Shown: one piece after another, positions 40,755 through 51,206 of the stretch
How positions within the stretch are numbered: position 1 is the first letter of the stretch
Layout of the letters: every line of letters begins with the position of its first letter
Origin: Rebecca billardiae RCC1528
Taxonomy: Eukaryota; Haptophyta
DNA length: 64,000 nt
NCBI GenBank assembly: GCA_965240325.2
Contig: OZ251252.1
Coordinates: 868,001-932,000 of the forward strand
Direction of reading: 5' to 3'
Notes under the pieces: model-generated
Seen by the model: only the letters and a program-made list of their open reading frames with translations
The model's database searches: none
Told to the model about the DNA's origin: nothing
Program-made: the position numbers and the translations under genes

Positions 40755-41472
40755 TCAGGGGCCCAGGTCAATGAGCGAGAGCTCATCGCCGAGTGCGTTG
40801 GCAGCGACCCCGCCCCCGCCGCCGAGGCCGCTGCTTGCGGGCGCGCGCGCCGGCGCCGCGCCGCTCGCGCCGGCCGCCGCGGCGCCGCCAGTGCCGCCAC
40901 CGCCACCGATTGACAGGAGTAGATCGGCGTCGAAGGGGTTGGTGGAGACGGGCGGCGGCGCTGCGTTGTTCGCGCGCGTGGACACAGCGCCACCAGCGCC
41001 GTCGCCGCCGCCGCCGCCGAGCGTCAGCAGATCCGCGTCGAAGGGGTTTGAGCTGGCTGCCGCTGCCGCTGCTGCCGCTGCTGCTGCCGCTGCTGCTGCT
41101 GCCTCCGCTGCCGCCGAGCGCGGGGCGCCCGAGTGCGCGTGCGCGGCGGGGGGCTGGCTCCGCGGCACTGACGCGGGCGGTGCAGCGCCGCTGCACGCCG
41201 CGGGCCCCACCGCGCCCGCGCCCGCCGATGCGCAGACGGGGGCGATGTCAACCGCCCAAGTCGGCAGCGGCTCTGCGGCCGTGGGCGGCGCGCTCGGCGG
41301 CGGCTGCGCGCTCGGCGCGCCACTGCAGCCGCCCGCACACACGGGCGTCACGTCCGCCGCCCACGGCGGCAGCGAGTCGGCACCCGAGGCGCGCGGCTGC
41401 GCACCCAAAAGCAGCAGCTCAGGGCTCCCCGGCGGACCCGAGGCGCCGGGCGGCGCACCGCCGCCGCCGGTC

Positions 41473-41519
<47 letters not shown>

Positions 41520-42434
41520 CGCACCATCGGCGGTGGCCGAGGCGCGCGCATAGCCGTCCACCTTGTCGCCCTGCGCGACGGCCTGCTGGTAGTCCTGCCG
41601 CTGGCGCCACAGCTCGGTGCCCGGCGGGTGCACCGCGCAGCGGTACCCGCGGAGGTCACACACGCAGCGCTGCCCCTGCCCCTGCTGCTGCTGCTGCCGC
41701 TGCCGCTGCTGCTGCTGCTGCGCGCGCGCCGCGGCGGCGGCGCTGGCCGCCTCCGCCTCGGCGAGCAGCCTGCGGTGCGTCTCCGCCGCGCTCTCCGCCG
41801 CCACGCGCGCCGCCTCCGCCGCCGCCTCCGCCGCGGTGCGCGCCGCCGCGCCCACGGTGCTTGCGGCGCTCTCCGCCGCGCGGCGCGCCTCCGCGAGCAG
41901 CTGCTGCGCGCTGGGCGGCGCGGCGGGGTGCGCGCGCGGCGCGGGGCCAGCGCGCGCCTCCGCGCCGCCGCCGGCGCCGCAGCCGCCGCAGCCGCGCCCG
42001 CTCTGCGCGCGCGCCGCGTGCACCGCCGCGGCGGCCGAGTCGACGGCCGCGTTGGCTTGGCTCCGGCCGGCGCCGCCGAGCTGCTCGCCGCGCGCGCGCC
42101 GCGTGACGGCGGGGTCGCGCTCGACGCGGAGGAGGAGCATCGGCCCCGCCGCCTTCACCAGCGCGCGCGCCGCCTCGAGCTCGGCGCCGAGCACGTGCGT
42201 GCCGTCAATCTCCCGGACGAGATCGCCCGCGCGCAGCAGGTGGCGGTCGTCCGCGGCGTCGGACGCGGCGACGGCGGCGACGACGACGCCGAGCTCGTCG
42301 GCGCGGAGGTCGAAGCGGAAGCGCGCGCTGCTGTCGCGCAGGAGGTACACGCTGAGCACGCTCGGCGCGCCCTCCGCCGGCGTCGCCTCCGCGCGCGTCG
42401 CCTCCGCCAACGGCTCGAGCACGAGCGCATCCAT
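40755..42434 (-). CDS. PDZ-domain protein with NPF motifs, endocytic-adaptor-like
   Basis: 559 residues from the ATG at 42434 (MDALVLEPLAEAT); an upstream in-frame Met at 42533 adds 33. An N-terminal PDZ-like domain (about residues 24-115) shows VYLLRDSSARFRFDLRADELGVVV, then LLRAGDLVREIDGTHVLG, the usual strand plus GD-x-V-x-x-I-(D/N)-G turn. A long Ala/Glu/Arg helix follows (TAAEAAAEAARVAAESAAE), probably a coiled coil, then a Gln run. A small Cys-bearing block follows (CVCDLRGYRCAVHPPGTELW), then Gly/Ala linkers with two TPxWAxD repeats. Near the C terminus, two copies of SSNPFDADLL/STNPFDADLL carry NPF tripeptides that bind EH domains, and the end is acidic LSLIDLGP. This suggests a membrane-traffic adaptor; the cargo is unknown. 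Confidence 0.7.
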
Positions 42435-42607
42435 CGCGCAGGGCTGCGCCTCCGGGCTCCCGCGGAGCAGCCGGAGCTGCTGTAGTTCCAGCCGCCGCGG
42501 TGTGCCGCGACAAACCGGCAGCCCTGTCGGCACCCGGCGCCATCGATTTCGTCAGCGCAAGCGAAGGCGACGCAGGGCATCCTCCAGCGCTTGAGCTTGC
42601 GTTGTGC
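42435..42607. promoter_or_regulatory. Probable shared promoter of PDZ and sulfotransferase-like genes
   Basis: 173 bp between the chosen divergent start codons. The frames of both genes remain open across part of it, so the true starts could overlap. No core motif is recognised. Confidence 0.4.
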
Positions 42608-44497
42608 ATGGGCGCATCGCGTGCCATGGTGGCAGGCACGTCCGCGCGCGCGGCGGCGCTCGCGCTGCTCGCGGCGTGCGCGGCGGTGTTGCCGCGCGCG
42701 GGCAGCGTGCCCATGCTCCCCGTCGAGGTCCCGCTCCAGCACCCGCCGCTCCGCCTGCCGCCCGGCGCGCCCGGCCCGCCGCTGGTCGCCGTGCTCCACC
42801 CGGGCACGTTCAAGACGGGCAGCTCGACGCTGCAGTCGGCGCTGATCGCGAAGCGGCACGCGATGGACACGGCGGGGATGGTGCACCGCGGCAATCACTC
42901 GCGCGCCGCCACCGACGGCCTCAGCGCCATCCTCGCCGGCGCGAACGCCACCGCGGACGACGGCCCGGCGGTCGTGCTGCCGCGCTTCAGGGGCTTCTGG
43001 CGCGGCGCGCTCAACCACGCCAACCTGGCGACGTACCTGCAGTACAAGGAGCCGGAGCAGACGTGGCTCGAGCTCACCGACTTCCTCTCCTCCGCCGCGC
43101 GCAACCGCTCGCACGTCCTCCTCTCCTCCGAGTTCCTCGTGCAGCCGGGCACGCCGAACGCGCCGCTCATCCGCGCGCTGCAGCCGACGTGGCGCGTGCA
43201 CGTCGTGCTCGTGTACCGCCGCTTCTTCGAGTGGCTCGTGTCGGTGCACTACCAGAAGTTCCACTTCCGGGAGAAGCTCTCGGAGCGCGCGGCCGACTTC
43301 CTCACGCTCGTCGAGTTCCTCGCGCCCGCGCACGTGCGCAAGGAGAGCGAGGGCGTGTGGACGGGCGCGGCGTACGACCGGTACCGCCGTTTCCCGGAAG
43401 TGTCCGTGTCCGTGCTCGACATGCACGAGACGACGGACGCGCCGGGGCGCGGGCGGCACAACGGCTCGCTCGTGCGCGCGTTCGTGTGCGACCACCTGCC
43501 CGGCCCGTGCGCCGCGCGCGCGTGCGACTGGCTCGCCAACTCCGAGTCCGGGCGCAAGGTGGCCAACATCCGCGCAAATGCGGGTAAAGCGGGTGAGCAC
43601 ATCCACTATGTGGAGCTGGCGTTTGGCGCCGCGCGGCACAACGGCACGGTGCGCCACGACATCGGCGAGAGGCGCTCGACGAGCCTGGTGTTCCACCTCA
43701 AGCGCACGCTCGTCAACGCCACGCTGCCCATCACCTGCATCAACGAAACTTCCAGAGACTTCCTGTGGGAGCTCTCGCGCGCGGAGGAGGCGCGGCTGCT
43801 GCCCGCCCGGCACGACGAGGCCGCGCTGCGCGCGCGCTTTGAGGCGTACGCCGCGCGCGGCAAGCTGTGCTCGGTGGACGTGGAGGCGGCGCTGCGCAAC
43901 GAGACGGTGCGCGCGGTCTTCCGCGACCTGATCCAGCACCAGCCGCGCAGCCGCAACGCCACCGAGGTGCGCGCGGCGCGCGAGGCGGCCGCGCGCGCGC
44001 GCGCCGCCGCCTGGCGCAACCGCACGGCGCAGCAGCCGGGGGGGGGCGCGCCGGGGGCGCACCGGCGGCGCTCGCGGCCGCGCGCCGCCGTGGCCAGCCG
44101 CACGAGCCGCGCCGCGATCGACGCGGCGCGCGTGCGCGCGCGCGCCGCGCTGCACAAGCGGTACACCGAGTTCGTCGACGAGGGCGCCGTGCCCGCCGGC
44201 GGCTTTGAGAACCGCTCCGAGCCGAGGCCGTACGCCTACGAGCCGGAGGCGCTGCAGGCGCAGTACTCCTCCGCCCTCCCGGACTTCGCCCTCCCGGACT
44301 CCGCCCTCCCGGACTCCGCCCTCCCGGGGAGCGGGGGGAGGGGCGGCGCGGCGGGCGCAGGTGAAGGGGAGGGCGAAGGCGGGGGCCTGACGCCGGGCAT
44401 GGGCGGCGGCGCGGGGCTCGTGCCCCCAGCCGTGCTGCCGCCCGCCGCCGATGCCGTGCTCGCGGCTCCACTCGGTGACGGCGGTGCCGGGCGGTGA
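42608..44497 (+). CDS. Secretory-pathway sulfotransferase-like protein
   Basis: 629 residues from the ATG at 42608, directly ahead of a signal-anchor-like segment (ARAAALALLAACAAVLPRAGS). The P-loop-like motif HPGTFKTGSSTLQ matches the PAPS 5'-phosphosulfate-binding loop (K-T-G-S/T) of Golgi carbohydrate sulfotransferases. Downstream HVLLSSEFLVQPG and VHVVLVYRRFFEWLVSVHY resemble the strand bearing the conserved Ser/Arg of the 3'-PB loop. Several N-glycosylation sequons occur (NHS, NAT, NRS, NGT). The C-terminal third is Arg/Ala-rich, then has an LPDSA repeat and Gly/Glu linkers. Sulfation of a cell-surface or scale polysaccharide is the family expectation. The acceptor is unknown. Confidence 0.75.
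   Translation: MGASRAMVAGTSARAAALALLAACAAVLPRAGSVPMLPVEVPLQHPPLRLPPGAPGPPLVAVLHPGTFKTGSSTLQSALIAKRHAMDTAGMVHRGNHSRAATDGLSAILAGANATADDGPAVVLPRFRGFWRGALNHANLATYLQYKEPEQTWLELTDFLSSAARNRSHVLLSSEFLVQPGTPNAPLIRALQPTWRVHVVLVYRRFFEWLVSVHYQKFHFREKLSERAADFLTLVEFLAPAHVRKESEGVWTGAAYDRYRRFPEVSVSVLDMHETTDAPGRGRHNGSLVRAFVCDHLPGPCAARACDWLANSESGRKVANIRANAGKAGEHIHYVELAFGAARHNGTVRHDIGERRSTSLVFHLKRTLVNATLPITCINETSRDFLWELSRAEEARLLPARHDEAALRARFEAYAARGKLCSVDVEAALRNETVRAVFRDLIQHQPRSRNATEVRAAREAAARARAAAWRNRTAQQPGGGAPGAHRRRSRPRAAVASRTSRAAIDAARVRARAALHKRYTEFVDEGAVPAGGFENRSEPRPYAYEPEALQAQYSSALPDFALPDSALPDSALPGSGGRGGAAGAGEGEGEGGGLTPGMGGGAGLVPPAVLPPAADAVLAAPLGDGGAGR
44274..44331. repeat. 15 bp tandem repeat CCCTCCCGGACTCCG in coding sequence
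   Basis: Four units, the last truncated, encode LPDFA-LPDSA-LPDSA-LPG near the C terminus of the sulfotransferase-like protein. The unit contains the CCCGGACT octamer also found in other genes. Confidence 0.9.
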
Positions 44498-45243
44498 CGA
44501 CGACGATGTGACGACCGCGTCGACCGCCCGGTCCTGCGCGGCTGCTCGGGCCGCCTGGCGCGCGTGCCGTTCGCTGGATAGGTGCAACGCGGTGCGGGCA
44601 CCGCGCTGCCACCGCCTGCCATCGCCGCAGCCTCTGCGTCTCCCGCACGGCCAGCAGCGGGCGCGGTCACATCAGTTACACCACTGGCACTAGTCACTAC
44701 GGCTACGCACGACGGTATCAGCAGCAGCACGGTCCGGACTACGTCGGACATCATCGTAGCCGCAGCCTAGTGACTACGCGCGATATGCATGACGACTCAC
44801 GATATGACGACGAGCACTCGGACCGCCGTCAAAAAGTCCATCGTGGCCCGGCGGCGCGACGTCGTCATTAGACTATTTACTGTGATGAAGTACGTCGCCA
44901 CTCGCAGATCATTATTCGCCGCAGCGCCTGCCAGCAGCAGCGCGCTGCCGGCACGCCCGCGGGGCGGCCCGGCGCGGCGATGGGGCGTCTGCACGAATGC
45001 AGCCACCATCTCGTCGAGCGTGCACGCCGACGGTTGCAGACGCGTCGCCGGCGGGCAGCGCGGCCAGCAGGCCACGCGCCACGCAGCGCCGCACGGCCCC
45101 AGAGTCGATCACACCCGCCGGCTGGCAGCCGCGCGCGCGCTCGGGGGCGCACGGCAGAGGCGCGGCGATGCGACGCGGCGGCGAGATGTGGCGGCGGCGT
45201 GCGCCGGTCGCCCGCATCGGGCGGGCTGGTGCGGCGGCCGTGC
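44498..45243. other. Intergenic region
   Basis: 746 bp between convergent genes, with no gene or strong repeat recognised. If CDC26 had a further 3' exon (see finding) it would lie here on the minus strand. Confidence 0.55.
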
Positions 45244-45453
45244 TCACCTGAAGCGCGCGGGCGACGTCCCCTGCGCCGAGTCGGCCGGCGGCTGCGGTCG
45301 GATGCCGATGCGCTCGGCGGCGGACTTGCCGTGGTGCGCGCCCTTGTCGGATGGCGGTGTCTGCTTGCCACGCCCGCCGCGCTTGTGCGCCTCGTCGAGC
45401 TCCGCTCGGTCGTCCGGCTTGAGCTCGATGCGCGTCGGCGGCCGCTTGAGCAT
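45244..45453 (-). CDS. CDC26: Anaphase-promoting complex subunit CDC26 (APC12)
   Basis: A 69-residue protein from the ATG at 45453. The N terminus MLKRPPTRIELKPDD reproduces the hallmark of CDC26, whose first residues insert into the TPR groove of APC6/CDC16 and stabilise it. A basic linker follows (AHKRGGRGKQTPP). The conserved ERIGIRPQP element stands in the place of the animal RIGYKPQP. The size is close to that of family members. Upstream residues in the same frame are ignored because the function requires the N-terminal Met. The TGA sits within CAGGTGAGC, a perfect splice donor, so a spliced variant with a different C terminus is possible. Confidence 0.88.
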   Translation of the reverse strand: MLKRPPTRIELKPDDRAELDEAHKRGGRGKQTPPSDKGAHHGKSAAERIGIRPQPPADSAQGTSPARFR

Positions 45454-45655
45454 GGCGCACGCGCACTCCCCCCCCGCTATCCCGACGATGGCAGCGCACG
45501 TTGGCCGGGGGGCCGGCGCAATTTTCCGCGCGCTGCCGCGCTCCCTTTTTATTTGCTGAGCAGACGACGCGATTATTTCATTCGTCGACACAACCGCAGT
45601 AGTCCAGTACGTGCCGTGATGTGTCCGATGCGCCTGCCCCTCGGCCAGCCCCGCC

Positions 45656-46348
45656 TCAGCCATCGGGCCCGGAGCGCGTCTGCTCGCCAGCCCGCCCGTC
45701 ATCTCCCCCTGCGCGCCCCACGCCCTCCTCCTGCCCGCCACCGCCACCGTAAGTCCCGCCCGGCCGCAGCGCCGCCGGCCGGCTGTCAAACTCCTCCGCG
45801 GCGGCGATCCAGCTGGGCGCGCTCGCGGCGGGCACCCTGGAGGCGAGGAGGAACTCCGTCACGCCATCGAAGTGCACGCCGTGCCCCACCACGCAGCGCC
45901 AGCGCACGAACACCGCGCGCGCGTGCAGGCACGGCACGAGCGGGCGGACGTACTCGAAGCGCGCGCCGGGCGCCAGCCGCGCAAAGGCGTCGTAGTGCGC
46001 CTTGATGGCGCGCTGGCCGGAGATGGGCTGCGCGTCGGGGGCGCGGCCCGCGGCGTACAGCCGGGCCTCCGGCTCGAAGAGCGACGCGTCCACGCTCCCC
46101 GCGTTGAGCGAGTCGAAGAAGGCGTTGACGACCGCGCGCATGTCCGCCTCCGTGCGCTGCGCCTCGCGCGGCGCGACGCTCACGCTGATGGCCGCGACCG
46201 TCGCGGCGAGGGCCCAGGCGAGCACGCACGCGAACGCGCCGGCGAGCAGCTGCCGACCGTCCGGCGGCTTCACGCTGCGAAGCACCGGCCTGCTGCGCTG
46301 GGCTCGCTGGGCAGCCTTGGCCGGCGGGAGCACGGCCATTGTCGCCAT
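45656..46348 (-). CDS. NTF2/SnoaL-like domain protein with membrane anchor
   Basis: 230 residues from the ATG at 46348. One hydrophobic span (LLAGAFACVLAWALAATVAAISVSV, about residues 34-58) precedes a SnoaL/NTF2-like fold: RAVVNAFFDSLNAGSVDASLFEPEARLY, then SGQRAIKAHYDAFARLAPGARFEYVR, then VRWRCVVGHGVHFDGVTEFLL. This is the usual alpha-plus-beta cone order. Polar pocket residues cannot be assigned with confidence, so enzymatic or purely binding roles are both open. The C-terminal 50 residues are Gly-rich. The stop lies about 200 bp upstream of CDC26, same strand. Confidence 0.6.
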   Translation of the reverse strand: MATMAVLPPAKAAQRAQRSRPVLRSVKPPDGRQLLAGAFACVLAWALAATVAAISVSVAPREAQRTEADMRAVVNAFFDSLNAGSVDASLFEPEARLYAAGRAPDAQPISGQRAIKAHYDAFARLAPGARFEYVRPLVPCLHARAVFVRWRCVVGHGVHFDGVTEFLLASRVPAASAPSWIAAAEEFDSRPAALRPGGTYGGGGGQEEGVGRAGGDDGRAGEQTRSGPDG

Positions 46349-47651
46349 GGATGCATGACCTGTTGCTGCCCCTTGTTGCGTCCGGGCGGCGGCCGGCGGG
46401 GCGGCCGGCCCGGGCGGGCGGCCGCCAGTGGCAGTGGCAGCCTCACCCAACGCGCTTGGCTTTGGGGCATTGGGCGTTATTGGGTAGCTCGCTTCGCGGG
46501 CGAGATTTCGAGGGCAGAGGCCGTCTCGCATACCGCAGACCTCACCGGAAGACCCCCCGAACGGCCGCCTCGTGCACGCGCCGTGCCGCCGCTCGACCCG
46601 CCGTGGCCACACCAAGGGCCTAGCCACACTGGGCACGGATCAGGATGGGTGGGTGGCTGCAGAGTGCAGGGCGACGCCGCTTGCGGTCGACTGCACGAAC
46701 AGACAGTCTCGCATCATTCTCGCGCGTGAGGCGGTGGTCGGGGGCGCCAGAGACCACCTTGGCTGTGGCTCGAGCTTGCTGACTAGCACGGGCTCGACAG
46801 GCCCCTGCCGGCTGAGCCTCGTCCGAGGGCAGAGCCTGGCTGCCAGGCTGGCTTTCAACGGTGTGGTCCGAAAAAGCCGGACAGTGAGGTGCACGTCCGG
46901 GCGTCCGCCTCGACCATGGTTGTTGTTGCGCGATGCCGCGACAGATGGAAGACTGCGGTTGGCCCCTTGCCGTGACATGTAGACGCGCATGCTCGGTCAT
47001 CGGGTTGGCTGGGTGGGTTTGTGGGGCCCACGAGGCGGCGGCCATCGTAGTTCTTCAAAGCCGGGGGAGGGGTTTGATGCGCATCTCGAGCGAATCTGGA
47101 ATCTTCGCCAGCAGATTTTCGCCGGGTGCCCACACCTGGACGGGTGCTCGCGTCAGATTGCCGAAATACGAACCAAAAACCAGCCCATGCAACTTTTCAT
47201 GCAACTTTTCAATCGCACCGCATTCGTCGTATGTCGTTCCGAAACACCTACAAGGGTGCAGGGTTGCTCATTGGGGCGGGTGACTCGTCATCACCGAAGC
47301 CCGGGATGACCCCGATATGTGATTGCTATGGCGATATAATCATCTGCCATTTCGTGCATGGGCATCTACCCCCAACATACCCGACCAGGCTGAGGAGTCC
47401 AGAAGTCCAGAGCAGCACATCGCGAGAGTTTTCGGGCAATACTACCATGACTGGCTCGTCAATCCCGAAATCGGCCAACCGGCGCTAATGCCGCGGTGGT
47501 AATAGATGCGTTTAACCAGATGGGCCGGGAGAGAAACGAGGGAAGATGACGAATCGGCCTTCCCGCCTTGTTCCCGCACCGGCCGTAGTCTGGGAAGCGA
47601 GGTGCCCCGAGCTCGGAAAGGCATCCGGGCGTGCATCGCCGGCTGTTGATC
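46349..47651. other. Intergenic region
   Basis: 1.3 kb between divergent genes (SnoaL-like minus, RING-CH plus), so it contains both promoters. GC is moderate. A perfect direct repeat CATGCAACTTTT twice lies at 47186-47211. CTCGCACTCGCGCTCGCG-like sequence near 47665 is already coding. No gene is recognised. Confidence 0.6.
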
Positions 47652-48774
47652 ATGCCGCGCTCACGCTCGCACTCGCGCTCGCGCTCGCGCAAAGTGACGC
47701 CTGACATAGAGTCTGGCCTGCCGGCCGCGGAGCCCCCGGCCGACGAGCCACCCGCCTGCTTCATCTGCTTCGACACCGGGCCGGCCACAATCGTCGACGG
47801 CCGGCCGCGCGACATGCCGCGCACCGGCCTGTGTCAGTGCACCACGCTCGCTGTGCACCTCAAGTGCCTCGAGTCGTTCGTGAACACGTCGGAGGACGTG
47901 GGCACGTCGTTCCAGACGCGGCTCTGCTGCCGCGTGTGCAAGGCGCCCTACCGCGTCACGCACCACATCCGCCACAGCCCGGCCACGGTCGCGCTCAGCG
48001 CCGCCGCCGCCGACCACAGGACCTGCTCTGAGCGCGCGCTCGTCCTGTGCATCCGCGACCCGCATCGGGCGCACAGGGTGGCGTCGTGGATACGGGGTTC
48101 GTTCCTCGTGCTCAGCGTGCTCGCCGTCGTGCTCCTGATCCTCTCCGCCTACTTCTCGTGGGGGGGCGATGCCATTGGGTGCGCGCGCGCGCGTGCGCGC
48201 GCTGCCGCCGCCGCCCCCGGCGCGGCGCGACGCGCCGGCGGCCGGGAGGCGCCCGCCCCTGTCTGACCGGCGTGGGCACGCGCGCGCGCACCGCCGCGGC
48301 AGGTTTGGCACGTGGGGCATCCTCCTGCCGCTCGCGCTCGTGTGCGTGCCGCTCAGCGCGTGCGGGCCGGGCCCGCGCCAGCTCGAGCGCTGGTGGCGCG
48401 AGCGGCGCGCGCGGGCCGCGGCGGCCGCCTCTGCCGGTGGCACGATCCCAGTGGTTGGGCCGGCGCCCGAGACGGCGCGGATCGAGCTGCGCGAGCTGCC
48501 GTTCGCGCGGTTCGGCAGCCCGCGCAGGTCACGCACCGACGCGCCCGCGCGGCCGCACCGCCACCGCCGCCCCCGCAGCCGCACACCCTCGGGCTCGCGC
48601 TGGGACCGAGAGCTGCGGAGGCAAGCGGCCGCGCGCGGCACCGCGCTGCCGCCGACGGCGACCGCCGCCCCGCCGCCCGCGCCCGCCGCTGCCGCCGCAT
48701 CCGCCCACGGCAGCCCTTTGTCGGGGAGGTCGTCCGTGGGGCCCGCGCCGGCCACGGCGGTGCTCGAGGACTGA
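47652..48774 (+). CDS. RING-CH (MARCH-type) membrane E3 ubiquitin ligase
   Basis: Two exons, 47652-48178 and 48303-48774 (intron 124 bp, GTGCGC...GGCAG), give 332 residues. After an SR-rich start (SRSHSRSRSRK) comes a C4HC3 RING-variant domain: CFICFD, then LCQC, then HLKC and CCRVCKAPY, at about residues 36-100. Two transmembrane segments follow: SFLVLSVLAVVLLILSAYF before the intron and GILLPLALVCVPLSAC after it. The pattern is that of MARCH/RING-CH ligases, which ubiquitinate membrane proteins. The C-terminal cytosolic tail is basic and Pro/Ala-rich. Without splicing the first exon reads into an Ala/Arg run and stops at 48266. Confidence 0.85.
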
Positions 48775-49479
48775 CCCGCACCCGGCCGTCGTCAGATGAT
48801 CGGGAGTCGGGATCTGGTCCGACGTTCAGTCGGCTCGGATGCCGTCGTCGCGCCCGCCGCGGCCCGCGGCCGTCGCGTGCCGACGGCGGCTGTGTGCAGG
48901 GCGGGCGCCCGCCAAGCCAACAGCGTTCGTTAGCCCAGCGTAGTCGTAGTACTTATATTCACATATCAGTATATTAAGCAGACGGCGCGCCTCGTATCAT
49001 CAGTAGCGCATGCAGCAGGTATATTTAGTACTCCGTGTCCGTCACCGGCCCGCAGACGGCCCGACGGCGGAAGCGGACCAGTCCGCCGGCGCGACGGCGG
49101 CGCGCGGACTGGCTGGCCGACGTGATGCGCGCTGACGATATAGCATCGATCGTCATCATCAGCAGCGAGCAGCCTATCGTCGGTCGTGATGCCGGCTGCG
49201 CCTGCGCAGTGAGCCGCACGCGTTACGATGCCGATGTCACGATGTGCCACTTCGGCACTGCTCTGCTCCGTACTGCGCGCATATCACTGCGCTTATGTGA
49301 TCATCGCGTCGACTCCGCCTGAACGGCGGTGCGAGCGCGGCGCTGCTGGCGAGGCGTGCACTCACACTGCCCAGTTCCACGCGAGCAGTACCAGAGACTG
49401 CCGCCTGAGGCGGACGCAGCCTGTCCACGTAAGCGCAACCGCCCCGGGGCGCTCGGCAGAGGCGGCCGCGTACCGCAGC
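48775..49479. other. Intergenic region
   Basis: 705 bp between convergent genes. No recognisable gene or repeat; GC drops around 48940-49020. Confidence 0.55.
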
Positions 49480-49842
49480 TCACGCCCACTGGCCTCCACG
49501 CGGCGCCGAGCCGGCGCTGCTCGGGGCGGCGCGGTACGACGGGTGTCTGCTCTCGCCGAGCGCGCGGCCAAGCTCGCCCATCAGCGCGCCCATCTCGGCG
49601 TCCGCGCGCCCCAGCAGCCCGCCGAGCCCGCCGTCCAGCAAGCCGCCGCGACGCTGGGCGTCGGCCTCCGCCGGCGCGGTGCGCTGCTCCTTGACGACGC
49701 GGCCGTCGGCGTACTGCCTCCACGTCGTGTACAGCGTCTCGCACCGCTGCTCGCCCGTCTGCGGGTCGGGCTCGCACCGCGTCGACGCCGACTCGGACAC
49801 GGCGACGGGCGCCTCCTCTTCCTCCCTGCTGCCGCGCTGCAT
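49480..49842 (-). CDS. Small hypothetical protein
   Basis: A 120-residue frame from the ATG at 49842 (MQRGSREEEEAPVAV). It contains a Cys-bearing segment TRCEPDPQTGEQRCETLYTTWRQYADGRVVKEQRT that looks like a real beta-rich conserved block. A helical GLLDGGLGGLLGRADAEMGALMGELGRAL segment follows. I do not recognise the family. An in-frame Met at 50067 would overlap the divergent gene at 50036, so the shorter start is preferred. Coding status is uncertain. Confidence 0.4.
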   Translation of the reverse strand: MQRGSREEEEAPVAVSESASTRCEPDPQTGEQRCETLYTTWRQYADGRVVKEQRTAPAEADAQRRGGLLDGGLGGLLGRADAEMGALMGELGRALGESRHPSYRAAPSSAGSAPRGGQWA

Positions 49843-50035
49843 GCTGCGTCTGGGCTGGGGCACTGCGCGGATGCGGCCAGCTGCCAGGCCTGGGGAGTCT
49901 GGACGGCGGGTGGACGTGAGAGCGCGCAGCCGCTCCGGCCCAGTCGAAGACGAGCCGCGCTCGTCATCAGCGCGGCGTCGGGTGGCGCGCGCACGAGGCG
50001 CGACCGGCGGAGGCGGCGCGGGCCGCGACGGGGCG

Positions 50036-50458
50036 ATGGCGGGCGAGCCAGCGCTCACGATGCTCATGCCGGCCAGCGTGGCCGTGAGCTGGGCCGCGCT
50101 GCTCGCCGACGGGCTGCGGCCGCGCGGCGCGCTGGTGGCGGCGATCTTCTACTGGGGCTGGGCGCTCAAGAACTGGGTGGCGGGGCCCTTGCGCGGCGAC
50201 GCGGGGCTGTTCACCTTCGCGGCGTACGCGTACGCCCGCCACGCCGCGTGGTCCGCCGGCTCGCTCACCGTGTGCGCCGCCATCGTCGCCGCCAACTACG
50301 GCGCGCCGGCGCTGCTGTTTGCCCCAGTGCCGACCGCCAAGCTCGCGCGCAAGCTGAAGAAGTCGGAGGCGTGGGTGCGCGTGTTCCGGGCGTACTGCGT
50401 GGCGGCGGCGTCGTACTGGGCCGCCGTCGCGCTCGGGCACCACCGCGAGTCGCACTGA
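50036..50458 (+). CDS. Small multi-pass membrane protein, unknown function
   Basis: 140 residues from the ATG at 50036 (MAGEPALTMLMP). Hydrophobic segments at about 9-25, 33-52, 66-95 and 118-137 suggest three or four membrane spans, including RGALVAAIFYWGWALKNWVAG and LTVCAAIVAANYGAPALLF. A basic AKLARKLKKSEAWVRVF amphipathic stretch precedes the last span. It does not match a family I can name. Upstream frame continuity to 49679 overlaps the opposite-strand gene and is probably compositional. Confidence 0.5.
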   Translation: MAGEPALTMLMPASVAVSWAALLADGLRPRGALVAAIFYWGWALKNWVAGPLRGDAGLFTFAAYAYARHAAWSAGSLTVCAAIVAANYGAPALLFAPVPTAKLARKLKKSEAWVRVFRAYCVAAASYWAAVALGHHRESH

Positions 50459-51206
50459 CGACGCCGCCCGACGGCGCGCGCAGAGGCCCCCGCGCCACTG
50501 CCCACTCTCCCTGAGGCCCTCTGTCTGAGTGCGCGCGGGGCCGAGCTCCGCTGTCGCACTCGCTTCACGCGAGTGCAGTGCTGGGCCCGCCGAGGCCCGA
50601 CGGCGGCGCAGTCCGGGGGGAAGTACTAGACATGCGCGAGGCCGCCCGTGGCGAACGGGCCACGCCGCAGCCTACGTCTGATTGGCTCTGTCCCAGCGGC
50701 GGCAGCGTGCTGGCAACTAACTCAAGTCTCAACGACAACGTCGTTATGTACTGTGTACTAGTGATGTACAACGCGCGGGCCGAACGCCAACGGCTGCCGG
50801 GCGCCAAGTGCCGGTGACGAGACGTGCGAGCCAGAGCCGTCAGCTGTCCGAAGCAAGCGTCCAGCTGGACGCGTGTGCGAGAGTGGCATGTCCCCGCCGT
50901 GGGGGGCATGGCTGCCGATGAAGACGGGCGGACGCTGGCGCGGGCCCACATGCCGCTTATCCGTACCATACGGCTTACCGCGTTCGCAGTCTGCCCAGCA
51001 GATCTAGCCGGTTCGGCCAGCGGCGGCCACCCGTCGTCACTTCGGCGCCGCCCGAGCACCGGACTCAAAAATGTCCGTCGAGACTCGACGGAGGCGCCAG
51101 CCAGCGCGCGTCTCGGCGCGAGGCCGACGTCGCAGCAGCAGCGCCCGGGCCGCAGCTCACCACCCGCACACGGTAGCCGCACACGCGAGGGGCGCGCACC
51201 GCACCG
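50459..51206. other. Intergenic region upstream of the CCCH gene
   Basis: 748 bp, probably holding the CCCH promoter. TCCGTCGAG-A-CTCGACGGA (51074-51092) is a 19 bp dyad with a one-base centre, 115 bp before the start codon; it could be a protein-binding site. Nothing else is supported. Confidence 0.5.

Noticed and set aside
47126-47488. Short ORFs upstream of the RING-CH gene
   Set aside because: No domain, mixed composition, and they lie in the expected promoter region.
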